NCBI RefSeq assembly: GCF_002752355.1
Contig: NZ_MRAV01000014.1
Location: 372,001 to 436,000, forward strand
Length of the DNA stretch: 64,000 bases
DNA from: Leucobacter sp. OLIS6
Lineage (GTDB): Bacteria; Actinomycetota; Actinomycetes; Actinomycetales; Microbacteriaceae
Reading direction: 5' to 3'
Shown: piece by piece, positions 8,776-16,340 of the stretch
Position numbering within the stretch: position 1 is the first letter of the stretch
Layout of the letters: each line of letters starts with the position of its first letter
Translations under genes and position numbers: made by a program
The notes under the pieces: generated by a model
Seen by the model: the letters and a program-made list of their open reading frames with translations, nothing else
Told to the model about the DNA's origin: nothing
Database searches by the model: none

Positions 8776-9107
8776 ACACCACCACGATCCCTGTTGCCCC
8801 GATCCACGGTGCCGCCGATCTGATCGCGAAGGTTGGTGAGCTGCTCGACCAGATCGCCGCCGCCGAGACCGCGCGCATGAAGTTCCCGGAAGGCGATGGA
8901 GAGCGCATGTTCGCCACTGTCGGCGCAGCCTACGCCGCAGCCATCGGGAAGATCGAGCCAGCGGAGCCCGACTCGCTCGCCCTCGAGGCCGCCGCGGTTG
9001 ACAACATCACGCAGATCCTCGAACTCGCGCGAGGCCGGCACGCGATCCACGCCGCCGCGCACGCCGCGAACACCACCGCCGAGCCCGAGACGGAGCCCAC
9101 CGCATGA
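8772..9107 (+). CDS. phage hypothetical protein, first of a tandem paralog pair
   Basis: This 111-residue, largely helical protein is not a known family to me. It shares a core with the next gene product: FATVGAAYAAAIGKIEP here against FATVGMAYGVVIGKIQP there. Both also share an earlier helix of the pattern LLDQIAAAETA / LLEKMAAAEAS. They probably arose by tandem duplication. The start is preceded by GGAG inside a 24-bp repeat found at three gene junctions (ends at 8775, 9107, 13624). Ends in TEPTA. Confidence 0.65.
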   Translation: MNTTTIPVAPIHGAADLIAKVGELLDQIAAAETARMKFPEGDGERMFATVGAAYAAAIGKIEPAEPDSLALEAAAVDNITQILELARGRHAIHAAAHAANTTAEPETEPTA

Positions 9108-9430
9108 CCACTCCGACCGTCACCCTGAACCTCACGACCACGCTCGAGGGCGAGGCGCTGCTGGCCAACGTCGACGCGCTACTCGAGAAGATGGCCGCTG
9201 CCGAAGCCTCGGGCGTGCTGCTGCCCGACGACACCGCATCGCTCGCGTTCGCCACCGTCGGCATGGCCTACGGCGTCGTCATCGGCAAGATCCAGCCGTT
9301 CAGTGACCTCGAGCACATGGCGGTCGATGTCGCCGGCCTGACCCTCGCGCTCGAGCGCGCCTTGGGCGCCCATGCCGCCCGGCTCGCTGAGCGCGAGGCC
9401 GCAGCGGCCGGGGAAGGTGCGGACTCGTGA
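9104..9430 (+). CDS. phage hypothetical protein, second of a tandem paralog pair
   Basis: The 108-residue product is homologous to the preceding one over about 80 residues (see the shared FATVG...IGKI core). The N-terminus differs, with a beta-rich opening (PTVTLNLTTTLEGEALLANV). It overlaps its neighbours by ATGA and GTGA. The GGAGCCCACCGC element lies directly before its ATG. Small helical pairs like this could be a hetero-oligomer, but function is unknown. Confidence 0.65.
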   Translation: MTTPTVTLNLTTTLEGEALLANVDALLEKMAAAEASGVLLPDDTASLAFATVGMAYGVVIGKIQPFSDLEHMAVDVAGLTLALERALGAHAARLAEREAAAAGEGADS

Positions 9431-9516
9431 ACAGCGGGCTCTGGACGACGCTCCCGCTCGCCATCGGCTCACTGCTGCTGTTCGGGCGTCTCTGGTGGCT
9501 GGGGCGCCGGCGATGA
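9427..9516 (+). CDS. second 29-residue membrane peptide
   Basis: Starting at GTG, it encodes MNSGLWTTLPLAIGSLLLFG and nine more residues ending WLGRRR. One hydrophobic helix is followed by a basic tail, so the tail probably faces the cytoplasm. GTGA and ATGA overlaps fit it exactly between neighbours. It has the same length as the membrane peptide at 8351 but no clear sequence identity. Confidence 0.5.
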   Translation: MNSGLWTTLPLAIGSLLLFGRLWWLGRRR

Positions 9517-9719
9517 GCGGCACGCGCGCCCCGCAGCCCCTCGCCACCGAGGCCCAGGTGTGCGAATGGCTCCAAATCGACCCCGAGCAGTTCAAGCTCA
9601 TGCTCAAGCGCAAGAAGGGGCCGCGAGCGATCAACCTCAGCCGCACCGAGCGCCGGTTTGCGTGGCCCGACGTGCACGCATGGGCGAAGCAGCTCAGGGA
9701 TCCCGACGATGGCAAGTAA
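9513..9719 (+). CDS. AlpA/excisionase-like HTH protein
   Basis: The 68-residue protein looks like a winged-helix DNA-binding domain: TEAQVCEWLQIDPEQFKLML forms the two helices and RFAWPDVHAWAKQL the closing helix. Such proteins act as excisionases or small phage regulators. It lies far from the integrase, upstream of the HNH and terminase genes, so control of the late region is also possible. I chose the ATG at 9513 because it overlaps the preceding stop by ATGA. Confidence 0.6.
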   Translation: MSGTRAPQPLATEAQVCEWLQIDPEQFKLMLKRKKGPRAINLSRTERRFAWPDVHAWAKQLRDPDDGK

Positions 9720-10437
9720 GCGCGGCGGACGGGCGCAGACGGGCCTCACGCGGCTCGTGCTCGAGACGTACGGCACCCGGTGCCATCTTCGGATGCCCGG
9801 GTGCCTCGGCGTCGCGACGACCAAGGATCACCTCATCCCGTGGTCGCATGGCGGCACCGACACCCTCGAAAACCTCCGGCCGGCGTGCAAGCGGTGCAAC
9901 AGCAAGCGGCAAAACCGCGTGCTGTCCGGGTACGGCGCGATCATCAAGGTTGTGACCGGCCCGCCGGCGTCGGGCAAGACCACGTACCTGGCCGAGCACG
10001 CGGCGCCCGAGGATATCGTCATCGACCTCGACGCCATCACGCGGGCGCTCATGCCGGCCGCGCCGGCCTCGACGCACGTCTACCCCGAGCACGTGCGGCA
10101 CGTGGCCATCGGCGCCCGCAAGGCAGCGATCGACCGAGCTACCCGCATTGCCTACCGGTGCACGGTCTGGATCATCCATAGCATCCCGCCGCCCAACGTG
10201 CTCGCCGAGTACCGCGCGCTCAGGTATCAGATCATCACCATCGACCCGGGCCGCGAGGTGGTCGAGCAGCGGGCGCGCACGATGAGGCCGCGCTACATGT
10301 GGCCGGCCGTGGCCAAGTGGTACTCGACCTACCCGACCGGCTGCTCGAGCATCGTGCCGCCCCTCGAGCGCCGCGAACAGCCAACAGCCGAACAGCCGAG
10401 AACCGCGGAACCCGTGGCAGCCGGCGCCGACTGGTAA
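9709..10437 (+). CDS. HNH endonuclease fused to a P-loop kinase-like domain
   Basis: The N-terminal 75 residues form a zinc-bound HNH nuclease: CHLRMPGC and CKRC clusters, catalytic DHLIPWSHGG, then ENLRPACKRCNSKRQNR. A second domain starts at about residue 83 with a Walker A motif GPPASGKTT, followed by VIDLDAITRAL, the style of polynucleotide-kinase/zeta-type P-loop proteins. The length is 242 residues. HNH proteins next to terminase assist genome packaging in HK97-like phages (known for gp74), and this gene precedes the terminase pair. The fused kinase-like domain is unusual; end-processing of DNA is a guess. Confidence 0.8.
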   Translation: MASKRGGRAQTGLTRLVLETYGTRCHLRMPGCLGVATTKDHLIPWSHGGTDTLENLRPACKRCNSKRQNRVLSGYGAIIKVVTGPPASGKTTYLAEHAAPEDIVIDLDAITRALMPAAPASTHVYPEHVRHVAIGARKAAIDRATRIAYRCTVWIIHSIPPPNVLAEYRALRYQIITIDPGREVVEQRARTMRPRYMWPAVAKWYSTYPTGCSSIVPPLERREQPTAEQPRTAEPVAAGADW

Positions 10438-10538
10438 CCCGGTTTTTCTGGCGCTGACTCGACGGCAGTCCCGCGCTCCACCTCCCTTCTCTCCCACAAC
10501 AACGTAAGAAAAAAAGCCCCTCCGGCAGGACCGAGAAA

Positions 10539-10913
10539 ATGACCGATCAGCCCGCACTATTCGACGCCCCCGCGCGCCCTCCCGAGCCCGAATCCGCCGA
10601 GGAAGCGGAGGTGCGCGCCTTCCTCGAGGCGCTCCGTGCCGAGCGCGAGCTGACGCCCGCCGAGAACGTCACCGGGCGCATGTGCATGGCGCTCGCGAAG
10701 TCCATCGCCGCCGGCAACGCGAAGGGCCGCAGCGTCGCCAGCGACGTTGAGCGGCTCATGGCCACGATGGCCACCCTGACCAAGACCGAAGGCGACGACC
10801 CCGACGCCGAGGACGAAGACTTGACCCCCGCAGAAAGAGCGCTGTTCGATGCCCTTGCTTCAGTACCCGCCCGGAATGGTGACCCCGCGAACGGCTACGC
10901 AGCGGAACTTTAG
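10539..10913 (+). CDS. probable small terminase subunit
   Basis: This 124-residue acidic protein lies directly before and overlaps the large terminase by 65 bp in another frame, the usual place for TerS. A central helical segment (AENVTGRMCMALAKSIAAGN, GRSVASDVERLMATMATL) could be its oligomerisation core. No family motif is certain, so the call rests on position, size and helix content. The 101-bp gap before it has an A-rich tract and no clear terminator. Confidence 0.6.
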   Translation: MTDQPALFDAPARPPEPESAEEAEVRAFLEALRAERELTPAENVTGRMCMALAKSIAAGNAKGRSVASDVERLMATMATLTKTEGDDPDAEDEDLTPAERALFDALASVPARNGDPANGYAAEL

Positions 10914-12297
10914 CCGGCCCACCTACGGCGGGCACCAGGCCGCAGTCGCCGCGCGCATCGGCGCCCCGTTTATCCCGTGGCAACGCTATGTCGCGGACGT
11001 GGCCGGCGAGGTCGATGAGCACGGGATGCTCTACTACAACACCGTGTTCCTGACGCTCCCGCGCCAGGCCGGCAAGACGCAGTTCGACCTCGGCCGCAAC
11101 CTGCAATCGTGCCTCATGGGGCCGAACCGGCGCGCGTGGTACACCGCCCAATCGGGTCAGCACGCCTCGGCGAAGTGGCGCGAGATGAGCGACGTGTTCA
11201 CCGAGTCGAAGCTCAAGCGGTTCGCTCGCCGGCGGCTGACGAACGGTTCCGAGGTGCTCAAGTTCCGCAACGGATCCGAGTTCCGGCCGCACCCGCCGAC
11301 CGAGGACTCGCTGCACTCGAAGCAGTCGGATTCGAACTCGGTGGATGAGGCGTGGGCGTTCTCCGAGCTGCAAGGCACGCAGCTACTCGCCGCGATCCAG
11401 CCGACGACCGCGACCCGGCGAATGCTCGTGAAGCAGCAGCCGCAGCTCTGGATCATCAGCGCCGAGGGCACGATCGAATCGACGTTCTGGAACCCGCGCA
11501 TCGACGCCGCGCGCGCGATGGAGAACCCGCGAACGGCCGTGTTCGACTTCGGCATTCCCGACGGCTCGGATCCGCTCGACCTCGAGAACATCGCGCGATG
11601 GCATCCCGGCTACGGCCATCTGCTCGACATGGAGACGCTCGTCACCGCGGCCGGCCAGCTCCCGCCGGGGGAGTTCGCCCGCGCCTACGGCAACCGGCGC
11701 ACCGGCGCCACCGAGCGGGTCATATCGGCCGAGGCGTGGGCCGGCGCCGCCGACCTCGGCCTCGCCGCCGACGGCCCGCTCTGCTTCGGCGCGGCCGTCG
11801 GCGTCGATGGCGTCGATACGACCATCACCGTGGCGCAGCGCGTCACGCCGGCAGTCGGGCAGCCCTACGTGCTCGTCGCCGTCGTCAACGGCGGGCACGA
11901 CAACGGCACATGGTGGGCGCTCGACCGGCTCAAGGAGCTGAGCGCGAAGTACGGCGCCCCGGTCGCCATCGACCGGGTGGGGCCGTCCGCGTCGCTCTAC
12001 CTCGAGGCGCAAGCCGCCGGCCTCACGCTCGTTGACCTCGACTCCGCGAAGGTGAGCGCCGCGTGCCAGCGCACGCTCGGCGGCATCACGAACCCGAACG
12101 GCCCCACGCTCCGGTTCAAGCAGCACCACGCCCTCGACGCCGCGGTGGAGCTGGCGACGCGGCGATGGATCAGCGACGGCGCATGGGTGTGGGGCCGGCG
12201 CGCCTCGGTGGGCTCGATCAGCGCGCTCGAGTCCGGAACGCTCGCCGCGTTCGGGCTCGACAACGCCCCCAAGGCCGTCGGCTTCCAGCTCGGCTGA
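10849..12297 (+). CDS. terminase large subunit
   Basis: TerL is the ATP-driven packaging motor and genome-cutting nuclease. The 482-residue protein has a Walker A-type motif PRQAGKTQ at 71-78, Walker B with catalytic glutamate in NSVDEAWAF (Asp166, Glu167), and a C-terminal RNase H-like nuclease region with acidic residues in VGVDGVDTTI and HHALDAAVEL. The first ATG (10849) overlaps the upstream gene; an ATG 27 bp later is an alternative. The stop is followed at once by a decamer repeat array. Confidence 0.93.
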   Translation: MPLLQYPPGMVTPRTATQRNFSRPTYGGHQAAVAARIGAPFIPWQRYVADVAGEVDEHGMLYYNTVFLTLPRQAGKTQFDLGRNLQSCLMGPNRRAWYTAQSGQHASAKWREMSDVFTESKLKRFARRRLTNGSEVLKFRNGSEFRPHPPTEDSLHSKQSDSNSVDEAWAFSELQGTQLLAAIQPTTATRRMLVKQQPQLWIISAEGTIESTFWNPRIDAARAMENPRTAVFDFGIPDGSDPLDLENIARWHPGYGHLLDMETLVTAAGQLPPGEFARAYGNRRTGATERVISAEAWAGAADLGLAADGPLCFGAAVGVDGVDTTITVAQRVTPAVGQPYVLVAVVNGGHDNGTWWALDRLKELSAKYGAPVAIDRVGPSASLYLEAQAAGLTLVDLDSAKVSAACQRTLGGITNPNGPTLRFKQHHALDAAVELATRRWISDGAWVWGRRASVGSISALESGTLAAFGLDNAPKAVGFQLG

Positions 12298-12335
12298 AAG
12301 TCCCTGAAAGTCCTCGAAAGTCCTCGAGAGTCCCC
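12296..12335 (+). repeat. four tandem 10-bp repeats
   Basis: Four perfectly phased decamers follow the terL stop: GAAAGTCCCT, GAAAGTCCTC, GAAAGTCCTC, GAGAGTCCCC. A period of exactly 10 bp places each copy on the same face of the helix, as in protein-binding iterons. No coding role is seen. Confidence 0.75.
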
Positions 12336-12350
12336 GAACGGGCATCGAAC

Positions 12351-12379
12351 CTTGGGGCCGGCGGCGAGCCGGCCCCAAG
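12351..12379 (+). other. perfect 12-bp hairpin before the portal gene
   Basis: CTTGGGGCCGGC pairs perfectly with GCCGGCCCCAAG around the loop GGCGA. The stem ends 3 bp before the GTG start and 9 bp before the ATG start of the portal gene, in the space where a ribosome binding site would lie. It could be a partial terminator, an mRNA processing site or a translation brake. Confidence 0.7.
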
Positions 12380-12382
12380 CTC

Positions 12383-13624
12383 GTGGCCATGTCGATCCTC
12401 ACTACGGCGCTCGAATGGCTCACCGCCCCGATGACCCGCGCCGCGAAGCTCACCGCCGCAGCTCCCGAGCTGCCGGTGCGCTCCGACCGGATCACGAGCG
12501 TGAGCCCCGAGGCCGCGCTGTCGCTCTCGACCGTCTACCGCGGCGTGCAGATCCATGCGACCGCCGGCATGCAGCTCTCGATCCGCGCCGAGCGCGATGA
12601 CGTGCGGATCCCGACGCCCTCGATCATCGAACGGCCGTGCATGGAGATGCACCGGCCGGCATGGATCGAGTACAACATCACGTCGCTCTACCTCGACGGC
12701 AACGCGTTCTGGGTCATCGAACGGTTCGGCCCCGGCACCCGCCGGCCCGGCACCGTGTCGAACATCACCGTGCTCGACCCCAACGAGGTGACGGTCAAGG
12801 TCGAGCGGCTGCCCCTCGGCCGCAAGCGGATCACCTACTACCACCTCGGCCGGAAGATCAACGGCGAAGTCAAGCACTTGCAGCTGCTCCGCGTCCCCGG
12901 CCTCGACCGCGGGCTCGGCCCGATCCAGGCCGCGCAGATGGAACTCCGCGGCGCGCTCGACGCCCGCGACTACGGCGCCATGTGGCTCTCGGACCAGTCG
13001 ATGCCCGACGGCGTGCTCACCACCGACCAGGTACTCGCACCGGGCGACGCCGACAAGTACAAGCACGTCTGGTACGGCCGGAACCCCGACGGCAGTAAGC
13101 GGACCGCCGCCGAGGGCGCCGTCGCGTTCGGCCCCACCGAGCGGCTCCGCGTCATGGGCTCCGGGCTCCGCTACCAGCCCCTCATGCTCAAGCCGAGCGA
13201 CGTGCAGTTCCTCGAAACGCAGCAGTTCACCACCACACAGGTGGCCCGGCTGCTCGGCACGCCGGCCTCGCTGCTGCTCGCCGCCGTCGAAGGCAACTCG
13301 CAGACGTACAGCAACGTCGAACAGGACTGGATCGGCTACGTGCGGTTCTCGCTCATGAAGCCGCTGCGCGAAATCGAAGAGGCGCTCTCCGAGCTGCTGC
13401 CCGCCGGCCAGCGCGCCCGGTTCAACGTTGACGCGCTGCTCCGCACCGACACCAAGACCCGGTACGAAGCGCACAACCTCGCCTTGGCCGGCCGCTGGAA
13501 GACGCGCTCCGAGGTCCGCGCCGATGAAGGGCTCATGCCCATCGACGGCATTGACGACCAGCCCGAGCCGGCGCCCGCCGAGCCCGCCACCGATCCCGCG
13601 CCCGAAACGGAGCCCACCGCATGA
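12383..13624 (+). CDS. HK97-type portal protein
   Basis: The dodecameric portal forms the DNA channel at one capsid vertex. The 413-residue protein has the family pattern: SLSTVYRGVQIHATA near the start, a central stem region around YRYQP-like LRYQPLMLKPSDVQFL, and FTTTQVARLLGTPASLL followed by NVEQDWIGYV. Translation starts at GTG 12383 or ATG 12389; neither has a Shine-Dalgarno, and a hairpin abuts the start. Its end carries the TEPTA-coding repeat and overlaps the next ATG by 4 nt. Confidence 0.92.
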   Translation: MAMSILTTALEWLTAPMTRAAKLTAAAPELPVRSDRITSVSPEAALSLSTVYRGVQIHATAGMQLSIRAERDDVRIPTPSIIERPCMEMHRPAWIEYNITSLYLDGNAFWVIERFGPGTRRPGTVSNITVLDPNEVTVKVERLPLGRKRITYYHLGRKINGEVKHLQLLRVPGLDRGLGPIQAAQMELRGALDARDYGAMWLSDQSMPDGVLTTDQVLAPGDADKYKHVWYGRNPDGSKRTAAEGAVAFGPTERLRVMGSGLRYQPLMLKPSDVQFLETQQFTTTQVARLLGTPASLLLAAVEGNSQTYSNVEQDWIGYVRFSLMKPLREIEEALSELLPAGQRARFNVDALLRTDTKTRYEAHNLALAGRWKTRSEVRADEGLMPIDGIDDQPEPAPAEPATDPAPETEPTA

Positions 13625-15201
13625 CCGACCTCACCGCGAGCCTCACCACGCTCACCATCGCGAGCGACGGCCCCCTGACCCTCGACCGCGCCAAGCGCAC
13701 CATCACCGGCAAGATCGTCGTGTTCGGCGTCCCGTCGTCCGACTACCGCCGCATCGTCATCGAGCCCGGCGCGCTCACGCCGCGTCAGCCGCTCAAGGCC
13801 GTCAAGCTGCTCCGCGACCACGACGACCGCGACCCCGTGGGATTCATGCTCAGCTACGACGGCGGCGACACCGCAACGTTCAGCGTCCCCGAGGGCGAGA
13901 ACGGCGACCGCGCCCTCGCCGAGGCCGAGAACGGTCTGCGCGACGGCCTCAGCGTCGGAATCAACATCCTGCGCGACGTGCCCGGCGCCCTCATGTACGA
14001 CGAAGCCGACGACACGAACCACGTCTACGCGGCCGAGCTGCTCGAGACCTCACTGTGCGCGATCCCCGCTCTCGCCGGCGCCGGCGTCACCGACGTTGCC
14101 GCCACCATCGACCGCCCCCGAAAGGAACCCATCATGACCGATACCCTGACCCGCGAGGATCTCGACGCCGCGCTCGACGCCTTCGGCACCGACTCCGACC
14201 GCCGCCTCGAGGCACGCCTGGCCCAGCTCAGCGACGCCGAGCCCGAGACGGCTCCGACGTTCGCCAGCTACGGCGACCTGATCCTCGCCGCCGCCGGCGG
14301 CGACGACACCGCCCGCGAGTACGCGCAGCGCCTCGCCTACGAAGGCGCCGCGACCCCCGACGCACACCAGCCCAACACCTGGGTGGCCGACACCGTGCGT
14401 CTCGTGGAGCAGAACCGCAAGACGCTCAACAGCTTCCACCGCGAGCCCCTGCCCGCGAAGGGCATGACGCTCGAGTACATGACGCTCAAGTCGAACTCCA
14501 TGACCGTGGAGAAGCAGTCCGGCGAGGGCGAGGCGCTCAAGTTCGGAAAGATCCAGCTCGGCAGCGCCACCGCCTCGGTGGACACCTACGGCGGATACAC
14601 CAAGCTCTCCCGCCAGGTGATCGAGCGCACCGATGCGCTCTACCTGAACACCGCGTTCCGCGCGATGGATCTTGAGTACGCTCGCGCGACCGAGGCCGCG
14701 ACTCGGACGCTGCTCAAGGAAGCGATCACGGCGCAGATGACCGCCGGTAACAAGATCAGCCTCGCCGCCGGCGCCGGCGCCGACGAGTGGCTCGACCTGC
14801 TCGTGGACGCCCTCTCCGAGTACGAGGATCGCGGCTACACCATCGAAGCCGCGAAGGTTTCCAAGGACGTGTTCAAGCGGCTGCTCCGCCTCGAGGACAC
14901 CGCCGGCAACCGCCTCATGCTCGTGTCCGGCACCGGCGTCAATCAGGTGGGCTCCATCGACCTCTCGAGCATCAGCGGCAAGCTGGGCCCCGTCCGGTTC
15001 GAGCTGCTCGCCGGCGCCGGCGCGAACACCGGCACGTTCTACGACCCTCTCGCGATCACCACGTGGGAATCGGCCGGCGCCCCCTGGCAGCTCGACCAGG
15101 AGAACATCGTGGACCTGACCAAGGACGTGTCGAAGTACGGCTACCTCGCGCAGGCGTGCCAGCACCCGACCGCGCTGCTCCCCATCGAGTTTCTGGCCTA
15201 A
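13621..15201 (+). CDS. fused HK97-type prohead protease and major capsid protein
   Basis: One 526-residue frame joins two proteins that are usually separate. Residues 1-165 are a U35-type prohead protease, with the histidine in LLRDHDDRDPVG and the serine in GLRDGLSVGI. After a short charged linker (about 172-215, perhaps a scaffold delta-domain) comes the HK97-fold capsid protein, ending WQLDQENIVDLTKDV and IEFLA. No stop separates them. An in-frame ATG at 14134 with its own good ribosome binding site could also give a 355-residue capsid protein alone. Confidence 0.9.
   Translation: MTDLTASLTTLTIASDGPLTLDRAKRTITGKIVVFGVPSSDYRRIVIEPGALTPRQPLKAVKLLRDHDDRDPVGFMLSYDGGDTATFSVPEGENGDRALAEAENGLRDGLSVGINILRDVPGALMYDEADDTNHVYAAELLETSLCAIPALAGAGVTDVAATIDRPRKEPIMTDTLTREDLDAALDAFGTDSDRRLEARLAQLSDAEPETAPTFASYGDLILAAAGGDDTAREYAQRLAYEGAATPDAHQPNTWVADTVRLVEQNRKTLNSFHREPLPAKGMTLEYMTLKSNSMTVEKQSGEGEALKFGKIQLGSATASVDTYGGYTKLSRQVIERTDALYLNTAFRAMDLEYARATEAATRTLLKEAITAQMTAGNKISLAAGAGADEWLDLLVDALSEYEDRGYTIEAAKVSKDVFKRLLRLEDTAGNRLMLVSGTGVNQVGSIDLSSISGKLGPVRFELLAGAGANTGTFYDPLAITTWESAGAPWQLDQENIVDLTKDVSKYGYLAQACQHPTALLPIEFLA
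14121..14136 (+). promoter_or_regulatory. internal ribosome binding site and ATG for capsid-only product
   Basis: AAAGGA at 14121-14126 lies 7 nt before ATG 14134, in frame with the fusion (codon 172) and exactly at the protease-capsid boundary. This is a better Shine-Dalgarno than most phage starts here have. It would let the phage make an excess of capsid protein over protease. Confidence 0.6.
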
Positions 15202-15204
15202 GCC

Positions 15205-15543
15205 ATGACGACCTCGAGCACCACACCGCCGCCGGCTACCGACCTCGCGTGGTACGTCGATGCGATTGACGATGACGCGCCGTACGCGGCGCGATCCAAG
15301 CACGAAGCCGAGACGCTCGTGCACGGATTCATCGGCGGCGCTGACAACCCGTTCGGCGTGCCGGTCGCGGCCGTCGAGCGGGCGGTGCTCGAGGTCGGCG
15401 CGGACCTCTACTATCGCCGGCTCGCCCGCAACGGCATCACTTCGTTCGAGGGCGACATGGCCCCGCAGCCGATGCGCCTGAACCGCGATCCGATGACCGC
15501 CGCCTACCCGTTCCTCCGCCCGTTCCTCGTGTCTGGACTCTGA
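15205..15543 (+). CDS. head-tail connector (gp6-like adaptor)
   Basis: The 112-residue protein follows the capsid gene, where the first neck protein is expected. It has the compact helical pattern of adaptor proteins, with VPVAAVERAVLEVGADLYYRR and a C-terminal MTAAYPFLRPFL segment. It would form the ring below the portal. The call is based mainly on position and this pattern. Confidence 0.7.
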   Translation: MTTSSTTPPPATDLAWYVDAIDDDAPYAARSKHEAETLVHGFIGGADNPFGVPVAAVERAVLEVGADLYYRRLARNGITSFEGDMAPQPMRLNRDPMTAAYPFLRPFLVSGL

Positions 15544-15545
15544 CC

Positions 15546-15920
15546 ATGCCCACCCCCCGCATCGACGCCGCCGACCGGCTTGCCGAGCGCATCGCCGCGA
15601 TCTTCAAGGCGTCCGCCGACGCCGCGAAGGCGACCGCCACCGTGCACGACTCCGCCGTGGCCTCGGCCTCGCGCTACGGCGTCGCGCTCGTGACGCCGCC
15701 GGCCCTGACCTTCCCGACCTCCGAGGAATGGTCCGCCGACTGGGAGGTGCACCTGATCGCCGGCCCCTCGGGGTCGATGACTCAGGCGTGGCAGAAGCTC
15801 GACGCCATGCTCGACGCGCTCGAGCACTCCACCCTCCCGATCACCAGGGCGACGCCGGCCACCTACCAGCCGGCGACCGGCGGCGCCCTCTCCGCCTACA
15901 CCCTCATCATCCCCAGCTAA
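15546..15920 (+). CDS. probable tail terminator or neck protein
   Basis: The 124-residue protein begins with a helix (DRLAERIAAIFKASADAAKA) and continues with an alternating strand pattern (EEWSADWEVHLIAG, AYTLIIPS), similar to tail-terminator and tail-completion proteins. It starts 2 bp after the connector stop. A role in ending tail-tube growth and joining the head is inferred. Confidence 0.55.
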   Translation: MPTPRIDAADRLAERIAAIFKASADAAKATATVHDSAVASASRYGVALVTPPALTFPTSEEWSADWEVHLIAGPSGSMTQAWQKLDAMLDALEHSTLPITRATPATYQPATGGALSAYTLIIPS

Positions 15921-15929
15921 GGAGCACCC

Positions 15930-16331
15930 ATGTCTCGCATTCTCGGCCCCGGCAGCCTCACCGTGGGCGCCGTCGGTTCGCCCCGGCAGCTCGCCGCCGA
16001 CCTCACCAAGATCAGCCTCACGCCCTCGACCGACAGCGAGGACGATATCCCGCTGCTCGACGGCAGCAACGAGAGCGGCGCCGACTCGACCACGTGGGCG
16101 CTCTCCGGCACCTCGCTCGACCAGTACACCAAGGACAGCTTGGCGCAGTGGGCCGCGCAGAACGCCGGCAAGGAGCTGCCGTTCGTGTTCGTCCCGAACG
16201 CCGACACCGGCGCCGAGTACGGCGGCGTCGTGAAGGTGCGCCCCATCGGCCTCGGCGGCGACGTCAAGAAGAAGAACAGCAACGACTTCGAGTGGCCGCT
16301 GATCGGCGATCCCACCTGGCCGACCGAATAG
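15930..16331 (+). CDS. major tail (tube) protein
   Basis: The 133-residue product has the beta-rich pattern of tail tube proteins: a strand-rich middle with SGTSLDQYTKDSLAQWAAQN, LPFVFVPNADTGAEYGG and a closing FEWPLIGDPTW, often seen in this family. GGAG is 8 nt upstream of the ATG. It is expected to form the siphovirus tail tube, its length being set by the tape measure protein. Short for the family but plausible for a minimal phage. Confidence 0.75.
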   Translation: MSRILGPGSLTVGAVGSPRQLAADLTKISLTPSTDSEDDIPLLDGSNESGADSTTWALSGTSLDQYTKDSLAQWAAQNAGKELPFVFVPNADTGAEYGGVVKVRPIGLGGDVKKKNSNDFEWPLIGDPTWPTE

Positions 16332-16340
16332 GCCAGCCCC

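Noticed and set aside
10438-10538. A terminator at the T-run after the HNH gene
   Set aside because: CGGTTTTTC is present but no stable stem precedes it, and the late genes must be read through.
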